From Candidatus Cottocaccamicrobium excrementipullorum (lineage in GTDB: Bacteria; Bacillota; Clostridia; Lachnospirales; Lachnospiraceae), in contig DVFL01000002.1 in the NCBI GenBank assembly GCA_018713255.1, positions 62,001-126,000 on the forward strand: a DNA stretch of 64,000 nucleotides. Reading direction: 5' to 3'. Numbering within the stretch: the stretch's first letter is position 1; each line of letters opens with the position of its first letter. The translations under genes were made by a program, and so were the position numbers. The notes below the pieces were generated by a model that saw nothing but the letters and a program-made list of their open reading frames with translations, had not been told where the DNA came from and did not search any database. Positions 63,227-64,000 of this stretch are shown one piece after another.

Positions 63227-63460
63227 ATGAGTGATGTTGCAGCAACGAACTGCGGTTGCGGATGCGAATGCCAGTCAGGAGGAAACAGCTGCTGTAATCT
63301 GATTTTCCTGATCCTGATCCTGTGCTGCTGCTGCGGAGGCGGAAACAACAACGGCTGTTTCGAACATAACTGTAACTGCGGCTGCGGCGGATTCGGAGGA
63401 GATTTCTGCTGGATCATTATCCTTCTCCTGTTCTGCGGCGGCGGAAACAGCTTCTGCTGA
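63227..63460 (+). CDS. Small Cys/Gly-rich protein (chorion class HCB13-like)
   Basis: A 77-residue protein with about 19 Cys in clusters (TNCGCGCECQ, NLIFLILILCCCCGGG, HNCNCGCGGFGG) and two short hydrophobic stretches (LIFLILIL and WIIILLL). It starts MSDVAATNCGCGC at the ATG at 63227 because GGAGGA is 6 nt upstream; an in-frame ATG 12 codons earlier lacks a site. It resembles proteins annotated as chorion class high-cysteine HCB protein 13 in Lachnospiraceae. Such proteins could be cross-linked surface or spore-coat material; this is inference. It has its own terminator. Confidence 0.75.
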   Translation: MSDVAATNCGCGCECQSGGNSCCNLIFLILILCCCCGGGNNNGCFEHNCNCGCGGFGGDFCWIIILLLFCGGGNSFC

Positions 63461-63489
63461 TCATCCCTTCCCGCCATCCGGCCACGAAG

Positions 63490-63521
63490 CGGCATCCTCT
63501 TTATCAGAGGATGCCGTTTTT
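63490..63521 (+). terminator. Terminator of the Cys-rich gene
   Basis: CGGCATCCTCT (63490-63500), loop TTATC, AGAGGATGCCG (63506-63516) and TTTTT (63517-63521). A perfect 11-bp stem. Confidence 0.95.
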
Positions 63522-63527
63522 CGCGGT

Positions 63528-63671
63528 TCAGATTTTTTCCCTTTTCTCCGCCGAATTTTGAGGCTCAGACCCTTCTTTCTTCCCCGAAAAAGAGCACCGC
63601 ATCCGTTTTAAACACTCTTCATCTATTTCATACACAGCATTGCCGTCAATAATCAGCTTTAAACAGATCAT
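63528..63671 (-). CDS. Small hypothetical protein, 47 residues
   Basis: An open frame MICLKLIIDGNAVYEIDEECLKRM... with a strong AGAAGGAGG site and an eight-T stretch before the ATG at 63671. The protein has two Cys and a Lys/Glu-rich tail and no motif I recognise. The ribosome site and its position divergent from the next gene support it as real, though codon support over 47 residues is weak. It converges on the Cys-rich gene terminator. Confidence 0.5.
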   Translation of the reverse strand: MICLKLIIDGNAVYEIDEECLKRMRCSFSGKKEGSEPQNSAEKREKI

Positions 63672-63766
63672 AAAAAAAACCTCCTTCTAAATCCATAATA
63701 TGCAGGGGAATAAATCCTGTACATCATCCATATACATACACCAAGAAACAATCAGGCGGTTGATTG

Positions 63767-64000
63767 ATGATGGAAAAAGAAGAACTGAAATTCACGGACC
63801 TGGATTATCTCATTGGTGACCATCACCTGCAGATGATCAAAGCGGCCCTTCCTTATGTCTCTGTATCCCAGCAAAAGTTCTTTTCTCTGCTGGTCAAAAG
63901 CAATGAACTCATGCGCACAGCACAGCTGTTCCGAGAGGACGGCAGAGGCGAAATGGGGATCTGTTCTGTGGAGCAGGACCATATCTCTCCCATCGAGATG
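63767..64000 (+). CDS. Hypothetical protein, 5' part (runs off the window)
   Basis: The frame from ATG 63767 (or ATG 63770) stays open to base 64000: MMEKEELKFTDLDYLIGDHHLQMIKAALPYVSVSQQKFFSLLVKSNELMRTAQLF... Only a weak AGGCGG ribosome site is 9-10 nt upstream. The protein is hydrophilic, without membrane segments or a recognised motif in the visible 78 residues, and may belong to a pair with the divergent 47-residue ORF. Function unknown. Confidence 0.55.
   Translation, partial: MMEKEELKFTDLDYLIGDHHLQMIKAALPYVSVSQQKFFSLLVKSNELMRTAQLFREDGRGEMGICSVEQDHISPIEM

Noticed and set aside
1-64000. CRISPR arrays, IS elements, tRNA or rRNA genes
   Set aside because: No regularly spaced repeat series, no transposase frame with inverted repeats, no CCA-ending cloverleaf and no rRNA stretch were seen by reading; a tRNAscan and repeat search would settle it.

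Overview
The window reads as chromosome of a spore-forming, anaerobic, low-to-mid-GC Firmicute of the Clostridia, most likely a Lachnospiraceae relative. The signs are H-cluster maturases of [FeFe]-hydrogenase, pyruvate:ferredoxin oxidoreductase, formate-tetrahydrofolate ligase, a cortex-hydrolase-like LysM/GH18 protein, a TepA-FtsK/SpoIIIE pair, VanW and SLH proteins, and a small Cys/Gly-rich protein of the kind called chorion class HCB in this family. No rRNA, tRNA, CRISPR array, intact IS or prophage was seen. Most genes lie on the minus strand.

Layout. 1-3071 (-): promoter, about 235-nt leader with an intrinsic terminator, then a TM1266-like regulator, hydE and hydG (hydG leaves the window). 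3166-5673: an accessory block with a MerR regulator, a textbook 19-bp-spacer MerR promoter, an ABC ATPase gene that has lost its start, a permease and a possible recombinase remnant. 5674-8573: LysM/GH18 protein (-) and an orphan condensation-domain protein (+). 8581-30952 (-): a long housekeeping run. In transcription order it is tepA, ftsK, fhs, murE, murF, priA, def, fmt, zinc metallopeptidase, rsmB, rlmN, PP2C phosphatase, PASTA kinase, rsgA, rpe, thiN, ECF S-component, serS. It couples formyl-folate supply, Met-tRNA formylation and deformylation, ribosome maturation and cell-wall synthesis with its Ser/Thr-kinase control.

31061-37364 (-): citrate synthase, an SH3/NlpC-P60 peptidase and a TrpXYZ-type ABC importer. 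37431-41337 (-): a phosphate module in which a Na/Pi cotransporter, PhoB-type regulator and PhoR-type kinase share an operon behind a Pho-box-like array. 41418-47449: M19 dipeptidase, and an SLH protein with a YknXYZ/MacAB-like efflux operon behind an 11-bp direct repeat. 47501-53429: patatin, MetY, and a YtrA-like GntR/ABC operon with a perfect operator palindrome. 53436-58759: GntP permease and nifJ. 58849-64000: VanW protein, PHP phosphoesterase, AI-2E-family permease, Cys-rich small protein, a 47-codon ORF, and an ORF leaving the window.

The most interesting signals are regulatory. The hydrogenase-maturation leader has three mutually complementary segments around a terminator. The Na/Pi-PhoB-PhoR operon carries a Pho-like array. 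The MerR-controlled ABC gene is decapitated. A second terminator sits directly in front of the NlpC/P60 gene. All function calls come from reading the sequence; no database search was run.
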